Part shown: positions 1-14,727 of the stretch, one piece after another
How the letters are laid out: the number at the start of each line of letters is the position of its first letter
Numbering within the stretch: position 1 is the stretch's first letter
DNA from: Megachile rotundata
Lineage: Eukaryota; Arthropoda; Insecta; Hymenoptera; Megachilidae
Assembly: GCF_050947335.1 (NCBI RefSeq)
Contig: NW_027473314.1
Span: forward strand, 1,860,001 to 1,924,000
Length of the DNA: 64,000 nucleotides
Direction of reading: 5' to 3'
Notes under the pieces: model-generated
What the model was told of the DNA's origin: nothing
Seen by the model: only the letters and a program-made list of their open reading frames with translations
Databases searched by the model: none
Program-made: the position numbers and the translations under genes

Positions 1-391
1 CACAATCATACAATCACAATCATACAATCACAATCATACAATCGCAATCATACAATTGCAATCATACAATCACAAACATACAGAAACAATCATACAATCT
101 CTATCATACAATCACAATCATACAATCACAATCATACAATCACAATCATACAATCACAATCATACAAACACAATCATACAATCACAATCATACAATCACA
201 ATCATACAATCGCAATCAAAGAATCACAATCATACGATCACAATCATACAATCACAATCATACAATCACAATCATACAATCACAATCATACAATCACAAT
301 CATACGCTCACAATCGTACAATTACTATCATACAATCACAATCATACAATCACAATCATACAATCACAATCATACAATCGCAATCATACAA

Positions 392-606
392 TTGCAATCA
401 TACAATCACAAACATACAGAAACAATCATACAATCTCTATCATACAATCACAATCATACAATCACAATCATACAATCACAATCATACAATCACAATCATA
501 CAATCACAATCATACAATCCCAATCATACAATCACAATCATACAGTCACAATCATGCAATCACAATCATACAATCACAATCATACAATCACAATCATACA
601 ATCATA
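392..606. repeat. Block carrying the 6-bp half-unit deletion, copy 1
   Basis: The block opens with the ATTGCAATC variant, then CAAACATAC, CAGAAAC, AATCTCTATC, a CCC unit, CAGTCAC and CATGC. It ends in two consecutive octamers CAATCATA (591-598 and 599-606) with the CAATCA hexamer missing between them. The same marker order and the same lesion recur at 1,170-1,370, so the deletion was copied with its block. Confidence 0.85.
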
Positions 607-1169
607 CAATCACAATCATACAATCACAATCATACAATCACAATCATACAATCACAATCATACAATCACAATCATACAATCACAATCATACAATCACAAT
701 CATACAATTACTATCATACAATCACAATCATACAATCACAATCATACAATCACAATCATACAATCGCAATCATACAATTGCAATCATACAATCACAATCA
801 TACAATCACAATCATACAATCACAGTCATACAATCACAATCATACAATCACAGTCATACAATCACAATCATACAATCACAATCATACAATCACAATCATA
901 CAATCACAGTCATACAATCACAGTCATACAATCACAATCATACAATCACAATCATACAAACACAATCATACAATCACAATCATACAATCACAATCATACA
1001 ATCGCAATCAAAGAATCACAATCATACGATCACAATCATACAATCACAATCATACAATCCCAATCATACAATCACAATCATACACTCACAATCGTACAAT
1101 TACTATCATACAATCACAATCATACAATCACAATCATACAATCACAATCATACAATCGCAATCATACAA

Positions 1170-1370
1170 TTGCAATCATACAATCACAAACATACAGAAA
1201 CAATCATACAATCTCTATCATACAATCACAATCATACAATCACAATCATACAATCACAATCATACAATCACAATCATACAATCCCAATCATACAATCACA
1301 ATCATACAGTCACAATCATGCAATCACAATCATACAATCACAATCATACAATCACAATCATACAATCATA
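1170..1370. repeat. Block carrying the 6-bp half-unit deletion, copy 2
   Basis: Same order of variant units as 392-606, one 14-bp unit shorter, ending with the same pair of adjacent octamers (1,355-1,362 and 1,363-1,370). The start-to-start distance is 778 bp, which is 56 units minus the 6 bp lost in copy 1. Confidence 0.85.
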
Positions 1371-3650
1371 CAATCACAATCATACAATCACAATCATACA
1401 ATCACAATCATACAATCACAATCATACAATCACAATCATACAATCACAATCATACAATCACAATCATACAATCACAATCATACAATCACAATCATACAAT
1501 CACAATCATACAATCACAATCATACAATCACAATCATACAATCACAATCATACAATCGCAATCATACAATCACAATCATACAATTACTATCATACAATCA
1601 CAATCACTCAATCGCAATCATACAATCACAATCTCACAATCACGATCATACAATCACAATCTCATAATCACAATCACACAATCACAATCATACAATCACA
1701 ATCATACAGTCATAATCATACAATCGCAATCATGCAATCACAATCATACAATAACAATCATACGATCACAATCATACAATCACAATCATACAATCACAAT
1801 CATACAATCACAATCAAACAGTCAGAATCATACAATCACAATCATACAATCACGATCATACAATCACGATCATACAATCACGATCATACAATCACAATCA
1901 TACCATCACAGTCCTACAATTACAATCATACAATCACAATCATACAATCATAATCACAAAATCACAATCATACAATCACAATCATACAATCACAACCATA
2001 CAATCACAATCATACAATCACAATCATACAATCACGATCATACAATCACGATCATACAATCACAATCATACAATCACAATCATACAATCACAATCATACA
2101 ATCACAATCATACAATCACAATCATACAATCACAATCATGCAATCACAGTCATACAATAACAATCATACGATCACAATCATACAATCACAATCTCATAAT
2201 CACAATCACACAATCACAATCATACAATCACAATCATACAGTCATAATCATACAATCGCAATCATGCAATCACAATCATACAATAACAATCATACGATCA
2301 CAATCATACAATCACAATCATACAATCACAATCAAACAGTCAGAATCATACAATCACAATCATACAATCACAATCATACAATCATAATCATACAATCGCA
2401 ATCATGCAATCACAATCATACAGAAACAATCATACAATCACTATCATACAATCACAATCATACAATCACAATCATACCATCACAATCTTACAATCACAAT
2501 CATGCAATCACAATCATACAATCACAATCATACAATCACAATCATACAATCACAATCATACAATCACAATCATACAATCACAATCATATAATCACAATCA
2601 TACAATCACAATCATGCAATCACAATCATACAATCGCAATCAAAGAATCACAATCATACGATCACAATCATACAATCACAATCATACAATCACAATCATA
2701 CAATCACAATCATACAATTACTATCATACAATCACAATCATACAATCACAATCATACAATCACAATCATACAATCGCAATCATACAATCGCAATCATACA
2801 ATTGCAATCATACAATCACAAACATACAGAAACAATCATACAATCACTATCATACAATCACAATCATAGAATCACAATCATACAATCACAATCATACAAT
2901 CGCAATAAAAGAATCACAATCATACAATCACAATCATACAGTCACAATCATACAATCACAATCATACAATCACAATCATACAATCAGAATCATAGAATCA
3001 CAATCATAGAATCACAATCATGCAATCACAATCATACAATCACAATCATACAATCACAATCATACAATCACAATCATACAATCACAATCATACAATCACA
3101 ATCATACAATCGCAATCATACAATCACAATCATACAGAAACAATCATACAACTTTAATTATACAACCACAATCATACGATCACAGTCATACAATCACAAT
3201 CATACAATCACAATCATACAGTCACAATCATACAATCACAATCATACAATCACAATCATACAATCATAATCATACAATCACAATCATACAGGGACAATCA
3301 TACAATCACAATCATACAGTCACAATCATACAATCACAATCATAGAATCACAATCATACAATCACAATCATACAATGACAATCATACAATCACAATCATA
3401 TAATCACAATCATACAATCACAATCATACAATCACAATCATACAATCACAATCATACAATCACAATCATACAATCGCAGTCATACAATTACAATCATACA
3501 ATCACAATCATACAATCACAATCATACAATCACAATCATACAATCACAATCATACAATCACAGTCATACAATCACAATCATACAATCACAGTCATACAAT
3601 CACAATCATACAGTCACAATCATACAATCACAATCATACAATCACAATCA

Positions 3651-3660
3651 TACATATCAC
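3651..3660. repeat. 1-bp insertion in the array
   Basis: The unit junction reads TACATATCAC where TACAATCAC is expected, so one extra T sits at about 3,655. The register on the right is shifted by exactly 1 and then holds for about 11.6 kb. It is the only single-base net indel I could detect in the window. Confidence 0.85.
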
Positions 3661-4000
3661 AATCATACAATCACAATCATACAATCACAATCATAGAATC
3701 ACAATCATACAATCACAATCATACAATCGCAATAAAAGAATCACAATCATACAATCACAATCATACAATCGCAATCATACAATCACAATCATACAATCAC
3801 AATCTCACAATCACAGTCATACAGTCACAATCATAAAATCACAATCATAGAATCACAATCATACAATCACAATCATACAATGACAATCATACAATCACAA
3901 TCATATAATCACAATCATACAATCACAATCATACAATCACAATCATACAATCACAATCATACAATCACAATCACACAATCACAATCATACAATCGCAATC

Positions 4001-7000
4001 ATGCAATCACAATCATACAATCGCAATCATACAATCACAATCATACAATCACAATCATACAATCACAATCATACAATCACAATCTCACAATCACGATCAT
4101 ACAATAACGATCATACAATCACAATCATACAATCACAATCATACAATCACAATCATACAATCACAATCATACAATCACAATCATACAATCACAATCAGAC
4201 AATCACAATCATACAATCACAATCATACAATCACAATCATACAATCACAATCATACAATCACAATCATACAATCACAATCATACAATCGCAATCATACAA
4301 TCGCAATCATACAATCGCAATCATACAATCGCAATCATACAATCGCAATCAAAGAATCACAATCATACGATCACAATCATACAATCGCAATCATACAATC
4401 ACAATCATACAATCGCAATCATACAATCACAATCATACAATTACTATCATACAATCACAATCATTCAATCGCAATCATACAATCACAATCTCACAATCAC
4501 GATCATACAATCACGATCATACAATCACAATCTCACAATCACAATCACACAATCACAATCATACAATCACAATCATACAATCATAATCATACAATCGCAA
4601 TCATGCAATCACAATCCTACAGAAACAATCATACAATCACTATCATACAATCACAATCATACAATCACAATCATACCATCACAATCATACAATCACAATC
4701 ATGCAATCACAATCATACAATCACAATCATAAAATCACAATCATACAATCACAATCAAACAATCACAATCATACAATCACAATCATACAATCGCAATCAT
4801 AAAATCACAATCATACAATAACAATCATACCATCACAATCATACAATCACAATCAGACAATCACAATCATACAATCGCAATAAAAGAATCACAATCATAC
4901 AATCACAATCATACAATCACAATCATACAATCACAATCATACAATCACAATTTCACAATCACAATCATACAGACACAATCATACAATCACAATCATAGAA
5001 TCACAATCATACAATCACAATCTCACAATCACGATCATACAATAACGATCATACAATCACAATCATACAATCACAATCATACAATCGCAATCATACAATC
5101 ACAAACATACAGAAACAATCATGCAACCACCATCATACAATCACAATCATACAATCACAATCATACAATCACAATCATACAATCACAATCATACAATCAC
5201 AATCATACAATCACAATCATACAATCACAATCATACAATCACAATCATACAATCACAATCATACCATCACAATCATACAATCACAATCATGCAATCACAA
5301 TCATACAATCACAATCATACAATCACAATCATGCAATCACAATCATACAATCACAATCATACAATTACTATCATACAATCACAATCATTCAATCGCAATC
5401 ATACAATCACAATCTCACAATCACGATCATACAATCACGATCATACAATCACAATCTCACAATCACAATCACACAATCACAATCATACAATCACAATCAT
5501 ACAATCATAATCATACAATCGCAATCATGCAATCACAATCCTACAGAAACAATCATACAATCACTATCATACAATCACAATCATACAATCACAATCATAC
5601 CATCACAATCATACAATCACAATCATGCAATCACAATCATACAATCACTATCATACAATCACAATCATACAATCACAATCAAACAATCACAATCATACAA
5701 TCACAATCATACAATCGCAATCATAAAATCACAATCATACAATAACAATCATACCATCACAATCATACAATCACAATCAGACAATCACAATCATACAATC
5801 GCAATAAAAGAATCACAATCATACAATCACAATCATACAATCACAATCATACAATCACAATCATACAATCACAATCATACAATCACAATCTCACAATCAC
5901 GATCATACAATAACGATTATACAATCACAATCATACAATCACAATCATACAATCGCAATCATACAATCACAAACATACAGAAACAATCATACAACCACTA
6001 TCATACAATCACAATCATACAATCACAATCATACAATCACAATCACACAATCACAATCATACAATCGCAATCATGCAATCACAATCATACAATCGCAATC
6101 ATACAATCACAATCATACAATCACAATCATACAATCACAATCATACAATCACAATCTCACAATCACGATCATACAATAACGATCATACAATCACAATCTC
6201 ACAATCACAATCACACAATCACAATCATACAATCACAATCATACAATCATAATCATACAATCGCAATCATGCAATCACAATCATACAATCACAATCATAC
6301 AATCACAATCATACAATCACAATCATACAATCACAATCATACAATCACAATCATACAATCACAATCATACAATCACAATCATACAATCACAATCAGACAA
6401 TCACAATCATACAATCACAATCATACAATCACAATCATACAATCCCAATCATACAATCGCAATCATACAATCGCAATCATACAATCGCAATCATACAATC
6501 GCAATCATACAATCGCAATCATACAATCGCAATCATACAATCGCAATCATACAATCGCAATCATACAATCGCAATCAAAGAATCACAATCATACGATCAC
6601 AATCATACAATCACAATCATACAATCACAATCATACAATCGCAATCATACAATCACAATCATACAATTACTATCATACAATCACAATCATTCAATCGCAA
6701 TCATACAATCACAATCTCACAATCACGATCATACAATCACGATCATACAATCACAATCTCACAATCACAATCACACAATCACAATCATACAATCACAATC
6801 ATACAATCATAATCATACAATCGCAATCATGCAATCACAATCCTACAGAAACAATCATACAATCACTATCATACAATCACAATCATACAATCACAAACAT
6901 ACCATCACAATCATACAATCACAATCATGCAATCACAATCATACAATCACAATCATACAATCACAATCATACAATCACAATCAAACAATCACAATCATAC

Positions 7001-8750
7001 AATCACAATCATACAATCACAATCATACAATCACAATCTCACAATCACAATCATACCATCACAATCATACAATCGCAATAAAAGAATCACAATCATACAA
7101 TCACAATCATACAATCACAATCATACAATCACAATCATACAATCACAATCATACAATCACAATCATACAATCACAATCTCACAATCACAATCATACAGTC
7201 ACAATCATACAATCACAATCATAGAATCACAATCATACAATCACAATCTCACAATCACGATCATACAATAACGATCATACAATCACAATCATACAATCAC
7301 AATCATACAATCGCAATCATACAATCACAAACATACAGAAACAATCATGCAAACACCATCATACAATCACAATCATACAATCACAATCATACAATCACAA
7401 TCATACAATCACAATCATACAATCACAATCATACAATCACAATCATACAATCACAATCATACAATCACAATCATACAATCACAATCATACAATCACAATC
7501 ATAGAATGACAATCATACAATCACAATCATGCAATCACAATCATACAATCACAATCATACAATCACAATCATACAATCACAATCAAACAATCACAATCAT
7601 ACAATCACAATCATACAATCGCAATCATAAAATCACAATCATACAATCACAATCAGACCATCACAATCATACAATCACAATCATACAATCACAATCATAC
7701 AATCACAATCATACAATCACAATCATACAATCGCAATCATACAATCGCAATCGTACAATCGCAATCATACAATCGCAATCATACAATCGCAATCAAAGAA
7801 TCACAATCATACGATCACAATCATACAATCACAATCATACAATCACAATCATACAATCGCAATCATACAATCACAATCATACAATTACTATCATACAATC
7901 ACAATCATTCAATCGCAATCATACAATCACAATCTCACAATCACGATCATACAATCACGATCATACAATCACAATCTCACAATCACAATCACACAATCAC
8001 AATCATACAATCGCAATCATGCAATCACAATCCTACAGAAACAATCATACAATCACTATCATACAATCACAATCATACAATCACAATCATACCATCACAA
8101 TCATACAATCACCATCATGCAATCACAATCATACAATCACAATCATACAATCACAATCATACAATCACAATCAAACAATCACAATCATACAATCACAATC
8201 ATACAATCGCAATCATAAAATCACAATCATACAATAACAATCATACCATCACAATCATACAATGACAATCAGACAATCACAATCATACAATCGCAATAAA
8301 AGAATCACAATCATACAATCACAATCATACAATCACAATCATACAATCACAATCATACAATCACAATCATACAATCACAATCTCACAATCACAATCATAC
8401 AGTCACAATCATACAATCACAATCATAGAATCACAATCATACAATCACAATCTCACAATCACGATCATACAATAACGATCATACAATCACAATCATACAA
8501 TCACAATCATACAATCGCAATCATACAATCACAAACATACAGAAACAATCATGCAACCACCATCATACAATCACAATCATACAATCACAATCATACAATC
8601 ACAATCATACAATCACAATCATACAATCACAATCATACAATCACAATCATACAATCACAATCATACAATCACAATCTCACAATCACAATCATACAATCAC
8701 AATCATACAATCATAATCATACAATCGCAATCATGCAATCACAATCATAC
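4001..8750. repeat. Sub-array 2 with private CCTACAGAAAC marker
   Basis: A local family of blocks. The marker CCTACAGAAAC occurs at 4,616, 5,540, 6,842 and 8,032, at intervals of 924, 1,302 and 1,190 bp (66, 93 and 85 units). Each copy is followed by CACTATC, CATACCATCAC, CATGC, CAAACAATC and usually the GCAATAAAAG unit. I did not see this marker elsewhere; the matching position in later blocks reads CATACAGAAAC. Region-specific variants of this kind indicate local amplification. There is no gene here. Confidence 0.85.
6454..6579. repeat. Run of nine consecutive CGC-variant units
   Basis: Nine adjacent units all carry the A-to-G change that makes CAATCGC, at 14-bp spacing from 6,458 to 6,570; the last also carries the CAAAG ending. 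Elsewhere this variant occurs singly or in runs of two to about five (near 4,290, 7,735, 51,420 and 61,245). The run looks like a recent local expansion of one variant unit. Confidence 0.9.
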
Positions 8751-9001
8751 AGAAACAATCATACAATCACAATCATACAATCACAATCATACAATCACAA
8801 TCATACAATCACAATCATACAATCACAATAATACAATCACAATCATACAACCACAATCTTACAATCACAATCATACAATCACAATCATACAATCACAATC
8901 ATACAACCGCAATCAAAGAGTCACAATCATACGATCACAATCATGCAATCACAATCATACAATCACAATCATACAATCGCAATCATACAATCACAATCAT
9001 A

Positions 9002-9640
9002 CAATTACTATCATACAATCACAATCACTCAATCGCAATCATACAATCACAATCTCACAATCACGATCATACAATCACAATCTCATAATCACAATCACAC
9101 AATCACAATCATACAATCACAATCATACAGTCATAATCATACAATCGCAATCATGCAATCACAATCATACAATAACAATCATACGATCACAATCATACAA
9201 TCACAATCATACAATCACAATCAAACAGTCAGAATCATACAATCACAATCATACAATCACGATCATACAATCACGATCATACAATCACGATCATACAATC
9301 ACAATCATACCATCACAGTCATACAATTACAATCATACAATCACAATCATACAATCATAATCACAAAATCACAATCATACAATCAGAATCATACAATCAC
9401 AACCATACAATCACTATCATACAATCACAGTCATACAATCACAATCATACAATCACAGTCATACAATCACAATCATACAATCACAATCATACAATCACAA
9501 TCATACAATCACAGTCATACAATCACAATCATACAATCACAGTCATACAATCACAATCATACAGTCACAATCATACAATCACAATCATACAATCACAATC
9601 ATACAATCACAATCATAGAATCACAATCATAGAATCACAA
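9002..9640. repeat. 812-bp tandem HOR, copy 1
   Basis: Marker order is TTACTATC, CACTCAATCGC, CTCACAATC, CTCATAATC, CAGTCATAATC, CATGC, AATAACAATC, CAAACAGTCAG, three CACGATC, ACCATCACAGTC, TAATCACAAAATC, CAACCATAC, a series of CAGTC, and two ATAGAATC units. All of these recur 812 bp (58 units) downstream. Confidence 0.85.
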
Positions 9641-9813
9641 TCATACAATCACAATCATACAATCACAATCATACAATCACAATCATACAATCACAATCAT
9701 ACAATCACAATCATACAATCACAATCATACAATCACAATCATACAATCACAATCATACAATCACAATCATACAATCACAATCATACAATCGCAATCATAC
9801 AATCACAATCATA

Positions 9814-10452
9814 CATTTACTATCATACAATCACAATCACTCAATCGCAATCATACAATCACAATCTCACAATCACGATCATACAATCACAATCTCATAA
9901 TCACAATCACACAATCACAATCATACAATCACAATCATACAGTCATAATCATACAATCGCAATCATGCAATCACAATCATACAATAACAATCATACGATC
10001 ACAATCATACAATCACAATCATACAATCACAATCAAACAGTCAGAATCATACAATCACAATCATACAATCACGATCATACAATCACGATCATACAATCAC
10101 GATCATACAATCACAATCATACCATCACAGTCATACAATTACAATCATACAATCACAATCATACAATCATAATCACAAAATCACAATCATACAATCAGAA
10201 TCATACAATCACAACCATACAATCACTATCATACAATCACAGTCACACAATCACAATCATACAATCACAGTCATACAATCACAATCATACAATCACAATC
10301 ATACAATCACAATCATACAATCACAGTCATACAATCACAATCATACAATCACAGTCATACAATCACAATCATACAGTCACAATCATACAATCACAATCAT
10401 ACAATCACAATCATACAATCACAATCATAGAATCACAATCATAGAATCACAA
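9814..10452. repeat. 812-bp tandem HOR, copy 2
   Basis: Copy of 9,002-9,640 at a constant offset of 812 bp, tested at CATGC (9,153 and 9,965), CAAACAGTCAG (9,224 and 10,036) and the ATAGAATC pair (9,616 and 10,428). Private differences are CATTTACTATC at its start and CAGTCACAC near 10,243. Confidence 0.85.
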
Positions 10453-10779
10453 TCATACAATCACAATCATACAATCACAATCATACAATCACAATCATAC
10501 AATCACACTCATACAATCACAGTCATACAATCACAATCATACAGTCACAATCATACAATCACAATCATACAATCACAATCATAAAATCACAATCATACAA
10601 TAACAATCATACGATCACAATCATACAATCACAATCATACAATCACAATCAAACAGTCAGAATCATACAATCACGATCATACAATCACGATCATACAATC
10701 ACAATCATACAATCACAATCATAGAATCACAATCATTCCATCACAATCATACAATCACAATCATACAATCGCAATCATA

Positions 10780-10926
10780 CAATCGCAATCAAAGAATCAC
10801 AATCATACGATCACAATCATACAATCACAATCATACAATCACAATCATACAATCGCAATCATACAATCACAATCATACAGAAACAATCATACAACCTTAA
10901 TTATACAACCACAATCATACGATCAC
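10780..10926. repeat. Module A (CCTTAATTATAC), copy 1
   Basis: Module A runs from CAATCGCAATCAAAG through CATACGATC, CAGAAAC and the four-substitution unit CAACCTTAATTATA to a second CATACGATC. Its core CCTTAATT is at 10,895 here. This is the leftmost full copy. A B module follows 656 bp later, the longest A-to-B distance in the window. Confidence 0.85.
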
Positions 10927-11485
10927 AATCATACAATCACAATCATACAATCACAATCATACAATCACAATCATACAATCACAATCATAGAATCACAATC
11001 ATACAATCACAATCATACAATCACAATCATACAATCACGATCATACAATCACGATCATACAATCACGATCATACAATCACAATCATACCATCACAGTCAT
11101 ACAATTACAATCATACAATCACAATCATACAATCATAATCACAAAATCACAATCATACAATCACAATCATACAATCACAACCATACAATCACAATCATAC
11201 AATCACAATCATACAATCACAATCATACAATCACAGTCATACAATCACAATCATACAATCACAATCATACAATCACAATCATACATTCACAATCATACAA
11301 TCACAATCATACAATCACAGTCATACAATCACAATCATACAATCACAGTCATACAATCACAATCATACAGTCACAATCATACAATCACAATCATACAATC
11401 ACAATCATACAATCACAATCATAGAATCACAATCATACAATCACAATCATACAATCACAATCATACAATCACAATCATACAATCA

Positions 11486-11660
11486 CAATCAGACAATCAC
11501 AATCATACAATCGCAATCAAAGAATCACAATCATACAATCACAATCATACAAGGACAATCATACAATCACAATCGTACAGTCACAGTCATACAATCGCAA
11601 TCACACAACCACAATCTTACAATCACAATCATACGATCATAAACATACAATCACAATCAT
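11486..11660. repeat. Module B (CAAGGACAATC), short first copy
   Basis: Contains CAATCAGACAATC, CAAGGACAATC (AAGG at 11,551), CAATCGTACAGTCAC and CACAACCACAATCTTAC. It then ends differently from all later copies: CATACGATCATAAACATAC instead of the CGATCATAATCACAC continuation. The GTACAGTCACAGTC here combines features that lie in two separate halves of the later copies. It may be an ancestral short form or a deletion derivative. Confidence 0.75.
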
Positions 11661-11773
11661 ACAATCACAATCATACAATCACAATCATACAATCACAATC
11701 ATACAATCACAATCATATAATCACAATCATACAATCACAATCATACAATCACAATCATAGAATCACAATCATA

Positions 11774-13215
11774 CAATCGCAATCAAAGAATCACAATCAT
11801 ACGATCACAATCATACAATCACAATCATACAATCACAATCATACAATCACAATCATACAATTACTATCATACAATCACAATCATACAATCACAATCATAC
11901 AATCACAATCATACAATCGCAATCATACAATTGCAATCATACAATCACAAACATACAGAAACAATCATACAATCACTATCATACAATCACAATCATACAA
12001 TCACAATCATACAATCGCAATCATACAATTGCAATCATACAATCACAAACATACAGAAACAATCATACAATCACTATCATACAATCACAATCATACAATC
12101 ACAATCATACAATCAAAATCATACAATCACAATCATACAATCCCAATCATACAATCACAATCATACAGTCACAGTCATGCAATCACAATCATACAATCAC
12201 AATCATACAATCACAATCATACAATCACAATCATACAATCACAATCATACAATCACAATCATACAATCACAATCATACAATCACAATCATACAATCACAA
12301 TCATACAATCACAATCATACAATCAAAATCATACAATCACAAACATACAATCACAATCATACAATCACAATCATACAATCACAATCATACAATCACAATC
12401 ATACAATCACAATCATACAATCACAATCATACAATCACAATCATACAATCACAATCATACAATCACAATCATACAATCACAATCATACAATCGCAATCAA
12501 AGAATCACAATCATACGATCACAATCATACAATCACAATCATACAATCACAATCATACAATCGCAATCATACAATCAAAATCATACAATTACTATCATAC
12601 AATCACAATCACTCAATCGCAATCATACAATCACAATCTCACAATCACGATCATACAATCACAATCTCATAATCACAGTCACACAATCACAATCATACAA
12701 TCACAATCATACAGTCATAATCATACAATCGCAATCATGCAATCACAATCATACAATAACAATCATACGATCACAATCATACAATCACAATCATACAATC
12801 ACAATCATACAATCACAATCATACAATCACAATCATACAATCACAATCAAACAGTCAGAATCATACAATCACAATCATACAATCACGATCATACAATCAC
12901 GATCATATAATCACGATCATACAATCACAATCATACCATCACAGTCATACAATTACAATCATACAATCACAATCATACAATCATAATCACAAAATCACAA
13001 TCATACAATCACAATCATACAATCACAACCATACAATCACTATCATACAATCACAGTCATACAATCACAATCATACAATCACAGTCATACAATCACAATC
13101 ATACAATCACAATCATAGAATCACAATCATACAATCACAGTCATACAATCACAATCATACAAACACAGTCATACAATCACAATCATACAGTCACAATCAT
13201 ACAATCACAATCATA
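11774..13215. repeat. 1.5-kb HOR, copy 1 (103 units)
   Basis: Opens with CAATCGCAATCAAAG and CATACGATC, then TTACTATC and two TTGCAATC/CAAACATAC/CAGAAAC segments only 98 bp apart (11,931 and 12,029). CATGC, CAATCAAAATC, the second CAAAG unit (12,488), CAAACAGTCAG (12,850), CACGATC repeats and CAAACACAGTC follow. Length is 1,442 bp. Confidence 0.8.
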
Positions 13216-14727
13216 CAATCGCAATCAAAGAATCACAATCATACGATCACAATCATACAATCACAATCATACAATCACAATCATACAATCACAATCATAC
13301 AATTACTATCATACAATCACAATCATACAATCACAATCATACAATCACAATCATACAATCGCAATCATACAATTGCAATCATACAATCACAAACATACAG
13401 AAACAATCATACAATCACTATCATACAATCACAATCATACAATCACAATCATACAATCAAAATCATACAATCACAGTCATACAATCCCAATCATACAATC
13501 ACAATCATACAGTCACAATCATGCAATCACAATCATACAATCACAATCATACAACCACAATCATACAATCACAATCATACAATCACAATCATACAATCAC
13601 AATCATACAATCACAATCATACAATCACAATCATACAATCACAATCATACAATCACAATCATACAATCAAAATCATACAATCACAATCATACAATCCCAA
13701 TCATACAATCACAATCATACAGTCACAGTCATGCAATCACAATCATACAATCACAATCATACAATCACAATCATACAATCACAATCATACAATCACAATC
13801 ATACAATCACAATCATACAATCACAATCATACAATCACAATCATACAATCACAATCATACAATCACAATCATACAATCAAAATCATACAATCACAAACAT
13901 ACAATCACAATCATACAATCACAATCATACAATCACAATCATACAATCACAATCATACAATCACAATCATACAATCACAATCATACAATCACAATCATAC
14001 AATCACAATCATACAATCGCAATCAAAGAATCACAATCATACGATCACAATCATACAATCACAATCATACAATCACAATCATACAATCGCAATCATACAA
14101 TCAAAATCATACAATTACTATCATACAATCACAATCACTCAATCGCAATCATACAATCACAATCTCACAATCACGATCATACAATCACAATCTCATAATC
14201 ACAGTCACACAATCACAATCATACAATCACAATCATACAGTCATAATCATACAATCGCAATCATGCAATCACAATCATACAATAACAATCATACGATCAC
14301 AATCATACAATCACAATCATACAATCACAATCATACAATCACAATCATACAATCACAATCAAACAGTCAGAATCATACAATCACAATCATACAATCACGA
14401 TCATACAATCACGATCATATAATCACGATCATACAATCACAATCATACCATCACAGTCATACAATTACAATCATACAATCACAATCATACAATCATAATC
14501 ACAAAATCACAATCATACAATCACAATCATACAATCACAACCATACAATCACTATCATACAATCACAGTCATACAATCACAATCATACAATCACAGTCAT
14601 ACAATCACAATCATACAATCACAATCATAGAATCACAATCATACAATCACAGTCATACAATCACAATCATACAAACACAGTCATACAATCACAATCATAC
14701 AGTCACAATCATACAATCACAATCATA
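13216..14727. repeat. 1.5-kb HOR, copy 2 (108 units)
   Basis: Same marker order as copy 1, length 1,512 bp. It has one TTGCAATC segment (13,373) instead of two. It has a duplicated CAATCAAAATC/CCC/CAGTCAC/CATGC stretch (near 13,450-13,530 and 13,665-13,735). The offset of 1,512 bp to copy 3 holds at 13,373/14,885 and 13,521/15,033. Confidence 0.85.

Larger units (their letters stand above)
1..3654. repeat. Sub-array 1, mixed variants, three register phases
   Basis: This stretch holds the only net 6-bp changes in the window, so its unit phase shifts twice, near 599 and near 1,363. It mixes many variant types: TTGC, CAAACATAC, CAGAAAC, CACGATC and ATAGAATC. It also carries the private marker AATCTCTATC in three related blocks near 98, 434 and 1,210. 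Relatives of the later A and B markers occur near 3,150 (CTTTAATTATAC in place of CCTTAATTATAC) and 3,290 (CAGGGACAATC in place of CAAGGACAATC). These may be diverged relatives of the modules amplified further right. There is no gene here. Confidence 0.85.

Noticed and set aside
56..2869. Long + strand open frame of 937 codons encoding a Q/N/H/S/T/I-rich repeat protein
   Set aside because: The canonical unit has no stop triplet in any forward frame, so open frames are automatic. The start is a TTG made by a variant unit and the end is a chance stop. Overlapping frames are open at the same time and encode the same permuted repeat.
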